Shown piece after piece: positions 1 through 12,100 of a DNA stretch of 64,000 bases. The position numbers and the translations under genes were made by a program. This DNA is from Acheta domesticus (lineage: Eukaryota; Arthropoda; Insecta; Orthoptera; Gryllidae), in assembly GCA_031308135.1 (NCBI GenBank), contig JAHLJT010000631.1, positions 3,201,371 through 3,265,370 on the forward strand, given 5' to 3'. Every line of letters starts with the position of its first letter. Within the stretch, counting starts at the first letter, position 1. The notes beneath the pieces were generated by a model, which was not told the DNA's origin, did no database searches, and was given only the letters and a program-made list of their open reading frames with translations.

Positions 1-829
1 CTTGGTCGGCATATTACCTGGCCGATGATAGCAACTACAACCAATGGCAAATGTCGCAGTCGATGTGCTGGCACTAATGTGGCAGAACCAACCTTGAGCT
101 CCGCGATGGCTCGACTCGATTGAGGGTACGCGGGCACACCTTGATTCAAGTACGTAGTGACCCATATTGCCAAGGAAATAACAGAGATGTATGTGCGGGG
201 CTTATTTGATTAACACGCGGGTTTGGTCTCACGGCTTTGTCCCAGTCAGCATGCTGGCTCTATTGTAGGCTGTCTTCTCCCGGGAAGGGCAAGTGGTTTT
301 TTTGGAAATTTGGGTGGCCGTAGTACAGTTGTATGTCACCCCTTGTTAGAGACTGTTTTGAACGCAGCAGCGGCATAACGCCTATTGTGAAGGGGGACAG
401 GGTGTGACAAATGAGGGCGGGCGCAGGTTTTTGATACAATCTCTAGCATTTGAATGTCCTTTTCTTTGTACACAGCCCACTCTGGAGGGAAGTAGTGCTT
501 TTCTTTCTCAAAGTTCGTTCTGACGTACTATTTCTTTAGTCATTGGTTTCCTACAAAGGAACTGAAAAGACATCACATTCACACCCTCAAAATGTCACCA
601 AGCAAACTTGTAATTAATGGGCGCAACCAAGAGTGTCACGAAACTTATACGAGTCTCCAGATCGGCCAAGTGGATACAAGCCATTTGGTGTAAATACAAC
701 AGGAATACAAGACGTTTTGAAAAAAAATCGATTTTTAAAATCATTTAATGCAATAAAAGAAGTTTAGGAACAAAGCAACATATTAACATGATATTTGAAT
801 GTACGAACGTCATGTAATTATATAAAAAT
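1..829. other. unassigned DNA
   Basis: I see no recognisable gene, repeat or RNA here. Composition is mixed, with short G-rich patches near 380-430. It leads into the foldback element that begins near 836. Confidence 0.5.
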
Positions 830-835
830 CCTTAT

Positions 836-1945
836 TTGTTTGTATTTTATGCGCTGCCGTACCGTTCCTCCGATTGCGATAAAACTTAGTCAACTTTTTG
901 CATACACTTGCGCGAACAATATAGGCATAGAACAATGGAAATGTGCGTATGTCCGTCGCACACAGACGCCAAATGGGGGCGTTGTTGATGATGGTTATAT
1001 GTGTTTATGCTGAATGAAACGCCCCCGAAAAGTAGCTCTACGCAACCCACCACACTCTCAAGTATTAAGTGCGTCCGTACTGCATATTCTGCCCCTGCGA
1101 TTGTGAAATATCGGCCGCAATTATTACTTGAACGTTATCTCCGACAAGTGAAACAAATTTCTCAATGTCAGTGTCAAAGTGTATGCATACCCAAATTTGA
1201 GGGAGAACGTTTCATCAATAAAATCCTTGACAACCATGTCCAAACCAGGACACAGAACTAACCAATACTCGCATGATTAACAATCAAGCTACTGGTCACA
1301 TGCTTAACAATCACTTTTATAATTAAGATTTAACTGACAAAACAACGTAAAAATAATAAAAACAATTTAAAAACTGATCTTGAAAGCCTGCGCGCTGAGT
1401 CATCTCAAGGGGTCTCAGCTTTCTCAGTTCGCTGTAGGGAGGTATTGGGAAGAAGACAAAGGTCCTAAGCTATTGCAATGAATTACACTTCACACACTAT
1501 TGGTAACGTGATTGTTTATCTCTTGCATTCATGGATTTGTTCTATTACCCTATTTGGACACGGTTGTGAGGGACACTATCGTTTAAACGTTGTCCCTTCA
1601 GTTCGGCATGCAGTCGCTACGACACTGTTTTGGGGAAATTCGCTTTACTTGTTCGAGGTAAAGTTCAAGTTATAATTCCGGCCCATATTTCACAATAGCA
1701 AGTGCAGAAAATACAGCGAAGACGCGCTTAATACTTGAGGGAACGGCGGGTTGCGTAGATCTTTCCAGGCGCGCTCGATTCATCATGAACGCAAAAAATG
1801 ATCAACGCATGTCTATAAGCGGCAGGCATACGCACATTCCCATTCCATTGCGCCTATATTTTTCGCGCAAGTGGAAGAATAAGCTAACAGTTTTATCGCA
1901 ATCGGATGAACGGTACGGCAACATAAAACATACAAACATTAATTT
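836..1945. mobile_element. large foldback (inverted-repeat) element, about 1.1 kb
   Basis: The left arm (about 836-1255) is repeated in inverse orientation at about 1525-1945, leaving a loop of about 270 bp. Matching blocks include GCCGTACCGTTC followed by CCGATTGCGATAAAAC at the outer ends. GTGAAATAT followed by GGCCG lies in the middle, and ACAACC followed by GTGTCCAAA at the inner ends. The arms look roughly 70-75% identical by eye, so this is an old element. The open frames at 795-1261 and 1478-1675 lie inside the arms and resemble no known protein. No target-site duplication was found. It could be a foldback DNA transposon or two inverted copies of an unknown repeat. Confidence 0.7.
1377..1470 (-). 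repeat. short interspersed repeat R5 (loop of the foldback)
   Basis: Read on the minus strand, this segment matches 18950-19110 on the plus strand. Shared blocks are CAGCG-ACTGAG, GCTGAGACC, CTTGAGA, and GCGC followed by AGGCTTTCA. A weaker extension covers the CTTC-rich flank. Two copies in one window show it is an interspersed repeat. The class is unknown; a retroelement 3' end is possible. Confidence 0.55.
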
Positions 1946-2034
1946 TTAAGTATTGGATAAAATGCTACAGCCTTGTTTTCAAAGAGCGATTTTTTTAAAA
2001 ATTTAAAACCCTAAATTCTACCACCACCACCACC

Positions 2035-2211
2035 TATACTGCAATTTTCATAACTTTGCCCCTGACAGAAATCAGCTGTTGACTGTTTCATCCAATCGGA
2101 AGCTTAAACTTCACCATAGTGACGTCACTGTAGCGACATACAAGCTCCCGATTGGATGGCAGCGAAACAGCTGATTCCTGTCCGGGGCAAAGTTACGAAA
2201 ATCGCAGTATA
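2035..2211. mobile_element. 177-bp palindromic miniature element
   Basis: The left arm 2035-2109 begins TATACTGCAATTTTC and the right arm 2142-2211 is its imperfect reverse complement, ending GCAGTATA. The arms are about 70 bp and the spacer about 30 bp. There is no coding capacity. This architecture is typical of a miniature inverted-repeat transposable element (MITE). No duplication was confirmed; TATA could be shared between terminus and target. It abuts the GC island at 2.2-2.6 kb. Confidence 0.7.
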
Positions 2212-2213
2212 CA

Positions 2214-2660
2214 GTGGAGGTCGCCTGCTCTGTGTGCTCGCCCGCGCCCACGGGGCGGCTGGGTCGTGACGCGCCCTGCGGAAGCGGTCGCTCACTCGGC
2301 GCGGCGCGGGGCGGTGCGGCGCGGGGCGGGGCGGCGCGGCGCGCGAAAGTGCTAAAATCGCGGCGCGCGCGCGCGCGTGGAACGCGCCATGACGGAGGAG
2401 GCAGCGGCCGCGCAGGTCCGCCCACAGCGCACGCCCCTCCCCTCCCCTCCCCGCCCCTTCGCCTCCGCACCGCCGCGCCGCGCCGCGCAAAGAATACACA
2501 AACAACGCGTGCGAGCGCGCTCGGGGCTCTCCGAATACGGACGCCACTCTGCAGCTTCCTCCGCCCCCGGCGAGGCCCACGCCTGCCCCGTCCCCTCCCC
2601 TCCCCTCCCCCAGTCGATGCAATGGCGGACAGCGCCAGGTGGTCGACATCCGTTCGAAAC
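2214..2660. other. CpG-rich island
   Basis: This is strongly GC- and CpG-rich sequence in AT-rich surroundings. It contains GGGGCGG-type tracts at 2308-2340, alternating GC at 2358-2375, and CCCCTCCCCTCC runs. Open frames of up to 231 codons exist on both strands. They are low-complexity Arg/Ala/Pro/Gly sequences expected from GC-rich DNA, with no domain. It could be a promoter CpG island or a decayed GC satellite; no TATA box or convincing splice donor was identified. Confidence 0.6.
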
Positions 2661-3014
2661 AGGCCACCGTACTCATTGAGAGGGATTGCCACCGTACTCA
2701 TCGAGAAAAAGAAATTGTCGTTTGCAGACAACAGATTCCTGAAAGCTGCGTACGCGCAATTAATGCACGACGTTCCCAACGGGTATTCAATTTGCGGTAG
2801 CAACAAGGGCGTTTATATCATAACGGCGCGTTTAATTCACTTAATCAGAAATCAGTTTAATCTAATACTTCTCTTTTTCGCACAATTACGTTCATTACAA
2901 GTACGATAACATTGGGAGTTATAGAAAGGTTTTTTTCTCACTGAAGGGCAGCTTTTTTTCGCGGTTCTCCCTTTCCTTCGCTATTCCGTCATTGCGAAAT
3001 CACTGAAATTTGTA

Positions 3015-3054
<40 letters not shown>
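3015..3054. repeat. (TTA)n microsatellite
   Basis: About 13 uninterrupted copies of the trinucleotide ATT/TTA, followed after a short gap by a further ATTATTATT. Confidence 0.95.
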
Positions 3055-3619
3055 GTCAGCATATTATTATTGTCGATCGATAAAACAATTCATCTCACGT
3101 GTAGTCCAAGTATCCATCTTAGGAAAAAACTTAGTATTGAAGAGAAGATTATAAGATAAAACTATATCGCGTTTGTTGTGAGAATTTCGTTTTTCCTTCT
3201 ACTCAAGAATTTCCAGGGAATCCAATGCCACGCGCTTTCCAGTCCACCCCAATGCAACGCGCTATTTCTCGAATGTCCAGTGACTTGACCGCATGCGCCT
3301 GCATGTTCGCAAATGAGGTAGACCTTCAGCTACTTTTCCAAGGAAGACCACTTCGCCCCTGCCTTTTTCAAACTTGTCCAATGCTAAAACGTAAACGAGC
3401 ACTAATTGCGCCGTTCGACCTCTTCCATAGTCAAATTCCAACTCTACTTGTTCACCCAACCACATTCTTCCCACTCTTTAATGACTCACGGAGCCAGTGA
3501 AACGACGGACAATCGCAACGCAAAGCTTTCTGTACTGAGGCACAGTGGTACATCCCTACCCATGGGCTCGCCTACACTAGTGGTTTTGAAATCATTTCAG
3601 ATAATGGAAACTTCTCTCT

Positions 3620-3652
3620 ATAACACACCTAGCAGACTGCTAGGTGTGTTAT
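3620..3652. repeat. perfect 16-bp inverted repeat (hairpin)
   Basis: ATAACACACCTAGCAG at 3620-3635 is followed by one central A and then by its exact reverse complement at 3637-3652. The arms are perfect and the loop is a single base. Confidence 0.95.
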
Positions 3653-4025
3653 GCTCCGCTATTGCAGTGTGTTAAATAAATACAATTGAAGTTCAAAGTT
3701 AATATATTCAATGAAGATCATGCGTTAACTACACTTCACAATATTACATTACATTTTAAAAATCAAATATTCGAGTAAATTCCGAGTAAAATGGTACATC
3801 GCCAGCATTTAGTTTGGACTTCCTGCTTTCTAGATTGCAACTTCTATGTTATTCGATATTTTAAGTTGAAATCAATGTAGTTGAAAAAGACATCCATAGA
3901 CCGCACTTCAAGCAAGGTACTCTGGGAGCGACTTGGAATTTTTATCTTGTCGATTAAAGTTGCAAAAACACTGCTCACACATGTCCGTTTTAATTCAGAC
4001 CATTCTTTAAATAACCGTGTGTAAT

Positions 4026-4082
4026 ACTAATAAGAACGAAGTGTACTAATAAGAACGAACTCCCGATACTAATAAGAACGAA
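4026..4082 (+). repeat. three copies of a 15-bp repeat
   Basis: ACTAATAAGAACGAA occurs three times at close spacing, and the third copy overlaps a short hairpin formed by CTCCCGAT and ATCGGGAG. It looks like a small local tandem duplication. Confidence 0.8.
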
Positions 4083-7000
4083 GTGTGAAATCGGGAGAGT
4101 AGTTTTTGCGTCGATATGCGACAGGCGCACGTGCACTCCATTTTATTTATATGTAGATCTAAGGCTTCAAACGTTTCAAATAACGTTCCGGTTTCGGTTA
4201 ATAACATTTACGCATGTGTTTCATTTTCTTTTAAAAATATCACTTTTCGTTTCGGTTTTGAAACAGACACAAAAGGTTTGTGTTTATATTGAATTAAATA
4301 ATTCCGAAATTAGTACTAATGGTACATAGAACATCGATTTACCGAAGGTTATGAGGATTTTTTCTTGTTCAGAGCAAAGAACATCAATAATTTGAAAAAA
4401 AAAATCGTAACGAAATATATGCTCTCTCAAAAACGCCGATATTTGGGGATGACACTATGACGAAATTGTCAACAAGTGCATGGAGTAACAAATTACCTTA
4501 AATTACAGAGATCTTTTATAAACAGAAACTTGAATTCATACAGTTTCAGAAAGTTCCAGTTCCAGCTACATATTTTGAGAAATAACAACGATTTCGGTTT
4601 CTCTGTCACTATTGTTTTGAACGGGTTTCGGTCTGGTACTTCTTTTTATTAAACTATTTTAGTAGTTTTCTTTAACCAATCCAGAAATTTAATTAAGCCA
4701 ATTGCCATCAACGAAGCGGGAAATCCGACCGTTGTAGAAAGGCAACTGCAACGCATTTCTAAATCGGTGAAGCCGTGAGTGAGTTGTTACGTGGGGAGTG
4801 GAGCTCGGGTTTCCCTCCGACCTGGAGTTCCCCGGGAGCAGGTTGCAACGCGACTGGCCTGCCCCGCAGTCTCAGCCAACGGAGGCGCCATGCATCGGCA
4901 TTGGAAAATAAGTCACAAACGACACATTAAATCAAATTTAATCTAAAGGATTCCACAGTTTTGAGCAAGGTTCAAATCGAAGGTGAGGTTACAACCCTAC
5001 ATTGTCGAGACACACGTGCCGCTTGACGATGCCTTTCTGAAAACGGTCGAAAATGTGTTCACGATACTCAAGACTTATTGTTTCATTTTAACTTTCTCAA
5101 GTCAAACATATCTCCTCAAATTTTCTTACTAAATCCAAGAACACACCTAAACGTTTTATAAATTAATTCAATAACAAATAGTAGTATTGTGAAAATGATG
5201 AAAAAAACCTTTTAATTTCTTTTCATACAAAAAGGAAAGACAACATAAATTTAGCTTTGTAAGACCGAAGCAGAATGCAATAATGTACCGATAGAGATAC
5301 TAGCAACTCTCTCTAGCAGTGACAAGATGAGTCCGTCTTAAAAGTAATGAAGCGCGAGGACTGGATTTCAGATTCTTCTTCAATTTTTTTTCTACGTGCA
5401 AATATATATGTAGTAACGTGAATCAAAGGAGGGTAGGGAAAAATCAATCCCTCATGCGAGTATACGTGTAGTCAGTTTGTACTGAAATTCTGTACTGAAT
5501 ATTATGCATACTCAAGTATTAACAACCACAAAAACTTTATTATTACGAATTGATTGATGATTGAAAACTATATTATGGATAGAAGTTTCATATAATCTTA
5601 AACATTTATGAGCCTTAGTTGGAAACACAACAATGTATTATTACAAGATCTTGTTTCAATTTCCCCGCGATACAGAATGTTTTACATGCGAATGCTTACA
5701 TTGTTTCAGTAATCTATCTGGTTATGCACAGTAAAGGGAGTCAGTATTCATAAAAAATCCTCGGCTTCGCTGTGGGCTCTTTTCAGTTGCAGTTGGGTGA
5801 TGACTGATGAGTGAATGCAGGGTTTTCAAGCAATATCAAGATCTAAAAATGCATGCAATCATGAAATTTGAAGATCCCAACATTCACTATACATAGTCAA
5901 ACATGGACGATTAAGAATGTAAATGAGTGAAATATTCATTATCAAATTTAATTTTCATTACTTCTCTTCCCTCTTATTGCTTTTTGTGGCAATTGATATT
6001 TAATAGGTTTTCTAAATTTTCTACAGTAAAGTTTATTCATTTATCTAGCAAACATGATTTGATGTGCCAAAAATTACCTCCTACGACACAATACAAAATA
6101 TAAGCATAATAAAAGAAAGAAATTTGCCTTTCTGAAACCACATGTGAGAGGTCAGAACAATATGAACTATCTGCATGGAATGTCTTCACCGCAAAGGCCT
6201 TTCCTTTCCTTTCAACTTAGAGTTACGTAATGGCTGACGAAGTCAGGGGAATTTCCCGCAAATTTGAGGGTGCCATTGCACAGAGCGAAGTCGAGCACTT
6301 TGCAGACGGTGGCGCAGCAGCGTGGACCTAACTTTATCCGTGCACTACCTGAGAGTCGTCTGCTGGATTGCAAACCGGCAGGAAAGCAACCCTTTCCTAA
6401 GGTCCTTTCACTTCGCGTTGTAATGTCATCGCGTATTGTTCACATTCATTTATACTGATACTTAAAGCATTATGCATAAATATACTTAAAGTACAGGTAA
6501 AAAGTACAAACGTAGCTGTACTTTAAAGCACAGGTAAAAACTATAAATGTGCCATAATATACAGAAAAACATACATTTGCATTAAGCATGATTTTCCCGA
6601 AAATATCACAGAAACATGCAAACATTGAAAAAGGAATCACGTAAAAAAATGAATGCGCTATGAATCACATATTTACAAAGTTTGAAAGCTATAGTAAGCT
6701 TACAATAAAACGTGCTTTGCTTGGAGGCTGCCACCTCCACACCTTCCGAAGTGGTATTTTAGATCACTGTTCCTGTCGACACTAACGAGGCCAAGGATAG
6801 AAACAACAAATTCCTTTTAAGGAAATGGCTGCTTCATTTCTATCATTTGAACGTGGATAATCCATATGGATGAATCGTGGGCAAACAAAAATTCCAAGAT
6901 AAACGCAAACTTAAGCAACAGAAGCATGATTTCTCAAGAAAACTAATGTCAGATTGAAACAAGATTGTACAAAGATATCGGGAAATAACTGGATCAATTA

Positions 7001-7514
7001 TAATATAAATTTAAATACAGGCATGAAGGCAGCAAAAATCGATGAAGACAAAATTTCATAATACTGGACGGCGCAGGATGGTGTGTTCAAATTTCGAGTG
7101 AAGACGGAATAGGTATTATTGCCAAATATATGATGGGAGGGAGGAGAAGGAAAAGAAAGTAAAAGAGGAGATGGAAGAGGGACAGAGAAAAAAGGGAGAG
7201 GGAAAAAATAGGAGGAGGATGAGCAGAAGGATGAGAGAATGTTACAGGATTTGACTGTACCCAGTGCCAGTCCACTGAAGGCGTTTAATGAGGCGAGGCT
7301 GGGCGGGGCAGGCAGGGTGGGGCAGTGCTGCCTACTGCCTCATCGCCTGCGGTGGGCGAGGGCGGCCGGGGGACTGCTAATCGTGCCACGTCTCCCCCCC
7401 CCCCGCGCGGCGGCAGAAGCGGTGAGAGATGCAGGGGAAAGGGGTCGACGAGTCAACGCGGTTTTCGTACCACATTACAAGTAGACCAACGTCATCAAAC
7501 ATCGGAGGGATATT

Positions 7515-8035
7515 GGCTTAGGTGGCTTAGGACATCAACAGATGCCACTGCAATGCTTTGACCCGAAGGTCCTAGGGTTCGATTCTTGGCGGTGGCAGGA
7601 TTTTCGACACTAGCTTGTCAGCTAGGTCGAATTCAGTCGCTGTCTGGAGGAGAATTCTAGCGGCCGGCTGCTCTGATCGGTAGTTTTCCGTGGTTTCTCC
7701 GATCAACACCAGGCGAATGCCGGAGCAGTACCCCAACAAATGGGCCACGGACTGCGCATCATCATTCTCTCCTCTTCCTTATCCTATTTTCACCCCTTAC
7801 TTACACACGCCTACACTTACGTGAACCACACTGCCACACATGTTGGGAGAGTTTGTCCCGGCTGGGACGGTGCCCAGCTGGTGGGAGATACCTGACTGGG
7901 GAAAACCCCGCTAGCCGACGTGTAGGTCGACGGCAGATCTCACTATCTGACGTGGAAATCACATCCGGTGAAAACATGCACCACAGTTACGGGACCTTAG
8001 TGACTGGCGCGCCTGGAAACACGAAATAATAGATG
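7515..8035 (+). mobile_element. SINE family 2, full-length copy
   Basis: A tRNA-like head carries a box-A-like TGGCTTAGGACATC and the box B GGGTTCGATTC. It is followed by a conserved body (landmarks GACACTAGCTTG, GGCCGGCTGCTCTGATCGG, CGAATGCCGGAGCAGTACCC, CAGCTGGTGGGAGATACC) ending at GGAAACACGAAATAATAG. The same body occurs in at least seven other places in the window on both strands, several ending in an (AATC)n tail. RNA polymerase III box B plus repetition supports a tRNA-derived SINE of about 500 bp, which is long for a SINE. It is not a tRNA gene because no cloverleaf can be drawn beyond the head. Confidence 0.8.
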
Positions 8036-10959
8036 AATCGGAGGGAACCATTGGGTTTGAACATTTCTACAGACAGGCCACAAAAACCAAAGGAAGTCTC
8101 CAGAAGGCATTTATCCATGTCACTCAATATCAGTATTGTGATGACAAATTCATTATTTCATTAACTCGAAAGGGGGCAAAGCCCCAATTACAGTATGAAT
8201 TACAGAAAAAAATCACATTACACAAAAATAAATTGAAAAAATGATAAATTGATAAATTGAGAAAGGAAAAAACATGCAAAATAGAGATAATACTATAATA
8301 ATATACAGAATAAATTGATAAAACATAACACTTCAAATACAACAGAAATAAAAACATAACTTCATGACAGTTATGAACCTAATAGCGAGCAATACTAACA
8401 CTAATTTATCCTTATTTAATAATCTTTCCATATTTTATTCAAATTTTGCTTATAATTTTGAAATAATTTTATCGCAGAGTTAGTAGTTTCAAGCGACAAT
8501 TATGGGGAGAATGTGATAACAAATTAAGTTTTTACTTCGTAAAAAGAGAAAGTATTGTAATCATTCGCCGGAAAACAGCGATTTTTCGAGATAAACTCTT
8601 AATGCGTGCACTGGTAAAGGAAGAAAGTGAAGCGTTCCTAAATAGGTACAGTAAATGCAGTTTAATTTTTTATGAATTCGACACATATTGAACCTACTAC
8701 GTAATAGTGTCTGTGTTTATTGCATCTCCAAATAGTTTAATATGATTTATAGTTAAGAAATAACACGTGGTAGAAGCCATCTTGGTTTCAATCAATGCAC
8801 CGATCCTTCGTACAACCACATATTAGGTTTCTTCACCAAACCGCTAATTAAGTTCCAAAAGTAGCGACTTTTATTATTAAGATATCGCTAATATGAAAGA
8901 CTCATTTCCAAACCGATGACGTAAATTTATCGCCAGTAATGATATTAACCTTTTTATTATACCTGCTGTGTACTGGTACTGGAGGTAATGATAGTCTTCG
9001 GACCAGGCGCCCCCTTCTACATTCCGTTACTCATAAATCATTTCTGATGTTTCGCCATTTATATAATAGGCTGCAGTAACGAGAACGTTTTAAATCACAA
9101 TAATTTGCTTATTGAATTTCACTGAATAATGTTATTTGAATTACGCCAATTTTGGGAATTTTTAACGATATTATTCCATATGTGTTATCTTCCACACAAA
9201 GCCTGTAATAGTTTCACGATGGCATTGCAATAACTGTTATTTTTATTTGCCACTTTCACATTAATAAGTACTTTTCAATCCTTGGGAATAACCAATAATA
9301 AAAAGTGTAATAGTGACACTAGTAAATTAAAAATTCGTTGCATGACGTGATATATCACAACTTTTTATAACCTCTGTTTTAAGAGATTTGGATCAAAGAT
9401 GTACTTTCTAAAGGATATTCCATGGAATGACCCAAGCTAACATATGAGGTAAATTCAACAATGCTTCTCTTATCAGCAGCAATTTGTGAAGATATTTTTG
9501 TCACTTGGCTCTTCACATACTGGCGCCAACATAAATGTGTTAGAGCTAATCAATGGGACAAACTAATGAATAGATAAGACGTTTAGATCGGAGGCATACC
9601 GAGTCTCAGAGACTGTAAACATCTTAAGTGCTAATTTCGCAAGTCTCCACTTTCAGCTTGATAACAGTGTAATGATACACATCGTGTGTTGATACACGAT
9701 CAGTTTGTTTAAATTGTTTTTTAAGTAAACAAAGTCATGTTGTTTCAAAACAGAGTGGTATATTCTTTTTAAATTAACGGATTTGTGAACGTAATCCATT
9801 GATGGTATTCCATTCCCAACGGAGAGTGAGCGCAAGATATTGTTGAACGCGCACCGGTCGGTAACAGTCGACGAAAACAATTGAAATCAGATGAAGGTAT
9901 TAAATAAATAGAAATAAACGGAGCTTTTCTCCAAACATTTGCCTTTTCGATAATTCTTGTACCAATGCACAAATCTCCGATACACTGAAATAGTCATATG
10001 TCTATGATATTTAACTAGCTAGCTAACTATTTAAGTAGCTAATTAACACAGAAAAATAATAGTTTTTAAAGTAGCTAATTAACACAACGTGATTCCAGTT
10101 AAAAAATTGTTTTATTAATAGAAGAAATACAAAAAGTTCACTTAAAGACTTTCAGAAAAAACAACAAAGGTTTTTTGTTACAGTTTAATGCCCTTAAAAA
10201 ACAGACATAGTAATTTTATGACAATTTAATGATTGATATACATCTCTTAACGTTTCGGCTTTGTTTGGGATCTTTTTCAAAATCTAAAAATAAAAATTCA
10301 AATCAGATAATGGTGAATAAAATTATATCATGTATCTAATAAAATGATGTAAATTAAAAAGAAGATTAAAGAGAATCAACATTAATAAAATGCAAAATTG
10401 TGACATACCTAGTGTCCAGAAATTGTTTACATCATATATAAAATGGTAGCATTAAAAAAAATTGTCACTATGGAATAATGTGTAACTGCGTAAAATGCAT
10501 CTGGACAATTGGTATAACACAAGTCGCTTTTTAAGAATTGGTTACAGGTTCACAGAGTTTACAATTGTAGGTACTGTACAGATCATTGGATAAAATAAGC
10601 CAATGTACTTCAAAGTTTATTTATACATAAAGACATCTAATATTGAATAGTTATGGGTCTGAAGCGATAAAGTGACAGAAATATGTCAAAGTGTAATAGT
10701 AGAAGTTAGGTGAAAATATAATTATATAACAGACTTAAAAGTGAACTTATCATTATAGGGACATGGGAAAAATTACGAAGAGGCTCATCGTGAAAGAGTA
10801 TTCAAATAGACGACAATTTTATCTGTGGATTTTCTAAGACAATTTCATATCATAAAGAGAATTTTAAATTATTAATTAAATATTTAAAAGAGAATTAAAA
10901 GAATGCTCGTAATTCAAGCACTCAAGAACTTTTATAAAAATAAGACAATTAAAATTATC
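8036..10959. other. AT-rich non-coding stretch
   Basis: No gene is recognised. A short direct repeat of GTAGCTAATTAACACA lies at 10034-10086 beside CTAGCTAGCTAA. At 10232-10268, read on the minus strand, a weak hammerhead-like string ends AGCCGAAACGTTAAG, possibly the decayed end of a Penelope-like repeat. Confidence 0.5.
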
Positions 10960-11226
10960 CTTTCCTCACACCCAACTTCCACACACTTGCATGCAGTACA
11001 ATACCATGGGAGGCCAGACGGGGGCTTAGAGCTTGTCCCAGCTGGGGAGGTGGGAGATGGCTGGTAGGGAAAACCCCGAGAGCCAACGTGAAGGTCACCT
11101 CTGGACCTCGCTATCCAGCGGGGAAGATAACCGCCACCTTCCGCAATACACAAATATGCATTGCACTAACGGGGCTGATGACCTTAGCAGACGAGCCAGG
11201 AAACACTAATCAATCAATCAATCAAT
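10960..11226 (+). mobile_element. SINE family 2, 3' half
   Basis: It matches the downstream half of the 7.5-kb copy (CTTGTCCCAGCTGGG, GGGAAAACCCCG, GAGCCAACGTGAAGGTC) and ends in an (AATC)n tail at about 11207-11226. The 5' half with the tRNA-like head is absent, as expected for 5' truncation during reverse transcription. Confidence 0.8.
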
Positions 11227-11775
11227 TAAAAACTCTTGAGATGTACAGAGACAATGTACAATCTATGCCAAATCGGTCTCGTACTGTCTCGTCCAATTTC
11301 ATCTCGTCTCGCCTCGTGCGATCTCACCCCACCTCGCTATGGTCTGAAAGCATTCTTGTCTCGCTGTTTGCTTTTGTCTCGTCGCACCTATATCCCCCTC
11401 CCCCTTTTTTTCGTTCATTTGCCTCCACCTCTCCGCCGAAGCACGCTTCACTCAGTCAAAATTTCTCCAAATTCTGCTAAAATTTCTCCAAATTCTGCTA
11501 TCAGTGAATCGAATTCGAATTCATCAGTCTATGATTAATATTAGTGGAGAAATAGTAGTGCAAACAATTGGGAAGGAAATCTGATTTAATTTTATGAAAT
11601 TAAGAGTGTTATAAGATCTAAAAGAATTGCTAACATTTATTGCTTTAGAAATGGGGTCACATAAGTTACCAAATGGAAAAAAATCGTTCTTCCGGAACAT
11701 GATTGTTTTAAAAATTTTATTTTATCAACTATAGTAAAGTATTGATTAATTAATGTTTCTATCATATCAATTATG
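11227..11775. other. unassigned DNA with a small tandem duplication
   Basis: A 21-bp unit containing AATTTCTCCAAATTCTGCT is duplicated in tandem at about 11459-11500. A TCTCGTC-rich pyrimidine stretch spans 11277-11400. No gene is seen. Confidence 0.5.
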
Positions 11776-11946
11776 TTGATCCATCATTGACAAGACAGAA
11801 AATTTCTTGCAATAAAAATTTCTTGCATTTCTTCCAACGTTTCGGAAATTACTGGTTTCCATCATCAGTTGTGACTATGTATTTCATTTAATATTGTAAA
11901 CAACTGTTATTTGACGAATTTTTCTGTCTTGTGAATGATGGACCAA
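11776..11946. mobile_element. inverted-repeat element with a hammerhead-like core
   Basis: The terminal arms pair: GATCCATCATTGACAAGACAG on the left (from 11778) matches the reverse complement of CTGTCTTGTGAATGATGGACC on the right (11914-11946), with one or two mismatches. The interior carries, on the minus strand, a CTGATGA...GAAACGTT string. There is no coding sequence. The layout matches the other hammerhead-bearing inverted repeats at 19.5, 41.4 and 60.2 kb, although the arms differ in sequence, so they are different families or far diverged. Confidence 0.6.
11834..11868 (-). ncRNA. hammerhead-ribozyme-like core (degenerate)
   Basis: On the minus strand, CTGATGA (11862-11868) is followed by one unpaired base and a 5-bp stem II (GGAAA/TTTCC with a loop). 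GAAAC and GTT follow (11837-11843). Both invariant core strings of the hammerhead are present. However, the flanks do not pair as stem I and stem III has collapsed, so self-cleavage is doubtful. Confidence 0.4.
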
Positions 11947-12100
11947 TATAATTCATGTAATTGAAAATAGAGACACAAACTAAAAATATTAATTACAATT
12001 AATTTTTTCTCCCAAAACCTTCAGCCTAAAAGCCTATTTGACCTGGGCCCTCTCACACAGTGGGCCTCGCGGGCCCGAACGTTGCTGCATGCCTGTCTCG

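Larger units (their letters stand above)
2900..7514. other. AT-rich non-coding stretch
   Basis: Apart from the microsatellite, hairpin and short tandem repeat listed separately, no gene is seen. A GC-richer patch at 4770-4890 is unrecognised. Two related blocks of about 35 bp (6194-6232 and 6389-6425, both containing CCTTTCCT and ending GTAATG) form a direct repeat of unknown meaning. A weak hammerhead-like string (TTGACGA then TCGAAAATG) lies at 5026-5056. A GC-rich patch spans 7290-7420. Confidence 0.5.

Noticed and set aside
5026..5056. Hammerhead-like string TTGACGA...TCGAAAATG
   Set aside because: Both boxes are altered and there are no flanking inverted repeats.
10232..10268. Hammerhead-like string on the minus strand
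   Set aside because: GAAACGTT is present, but the CUGANGA box is lost and no inverted repeat surrounds it.
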